Assembly: GCA_036397475.1 (NCBI GenBank)
Contig: DASWIV010000358.1
Span: 1-25,285 of the forward strand
DNA from: DASWIV01 sp036397475
GTDB taxonomy: Bacteria; JAJVIF01; JAPKYR01
Reading direction: 5' to 3'
Length of the DNA: 25,285 bases
The translations under genes and the position numbers were made by a program. How positions within the stretch are numbered: position 1 is the stretch's first letter; every line of letters starts with the position of its first letter. The notes beneath the pieces were generated by a model that did no database searches, was not told the origin of the DNA, and worked only from the letters and a program-made list of their open reading frames with translations. Positions 25,207-25,285 of the stretch are shown in pieces.

Positions 25207-25285
25207 ATGAGACCACATGGCAGCCCGGACGAATTGGAGCGGCGACGGAGAAGGGCAATCTCTTTGCTTTACAAGGGTTATCAAC
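25207..25285 (+). CDS. IS630-type transposase, N-terminal part (runs off the window)
   Basis: ATG 25207 follows the promoter at 25156-25185. The 26 residues visible, MRPHGSPDELERRRRRAISL then LYKGYQ, match the opening of IS630-family transposases, where a basic E-R-R-R-R helix leads into the helix-turn-helix. The rest is outside the window. It is a different element from the decayed copy at 22865, whose protein starts quite differently. GGGTGG upstream is only a weak ribosome site. Confidence 0.68.
   Translation, partial: MRPHGSPDELERRRRRAISLLYKGYQ

Overview
The window is bacterial chromosomal DNA built around a complete ribosomal RNA operon in the order 16S, 23S, 5S. The spacer between 16S and 23S holds no tRNA. 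The protein genes right of the operon are moderate in G+C and include many small lipoproteins (short charged N-terminus, hydrophobic run, Ser/Gly-Cys), so a diderm bacterium of a poorly characterised lineage is likely. I cannot name the phylum. The DNA left of 16S is much more G+C rich than the DNA right of 23S. The 23S flanks form a long matching processing stem, but the 16S flanks do not. A recombination or assembly junction inside or near the 16S gene is therefore possible.

Layout. 1-773: end of one gene and a coupled roadblock-like gene, both G+C rich. 774-6238: rrn leader, promoter, boxA-like elements, 16S, 23S, 5S and a terminator. 6238-8947: compact cassettes, each ending in a partial 5S rRNA copy followed by its own terminator. 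The cassettes carry a HEPN protein with a small partner, a DUF4177-like protein with a 42-residue zinc-binding protein, a HicBA pair, and a second HicBA pair whose toxin is frameshifted. A GH25-like lysozyme gene overlaps the last. 9879-11426: terminators, a lysine-rich 20-residue peptide and two related DUF6438-like lipoproteins.

11449-18784: a matrixin-like metalloprotease lipoprotein, a three-gene MacAB-type efflux operon (adaptor, ATPase, permease), a lone HicB, a GNAT acetyltransferase, an RraA-like protein, a small lipoprotein and an exported protein. 18836-22710 (minus strand): a membrane protein, a carbohydrate operon (six-hairpin glycosidase, KDPG-type aldolase, VOC protein) and a lipoprotein. 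22847-25285: a decayed IS630-type element with short inverted repeats, then an A+T-rich two-gene module whose second gene looks like an SNF2-type ATPase cut off where a second IS630-type transposase begins.

The most unusual feature is the array of 5S rRNA remnants separating toxin-antitoxin-like cassettes. The recurring module is partial 5S, terminator, extended -10 promoter, then small genes. It looks like an integron-like or tRNA-island-like accumulation with the end of the 5S gene as the recurring junction. Several genes also have a -10 element so close to the start codon that their mRNAs should be leaderless.
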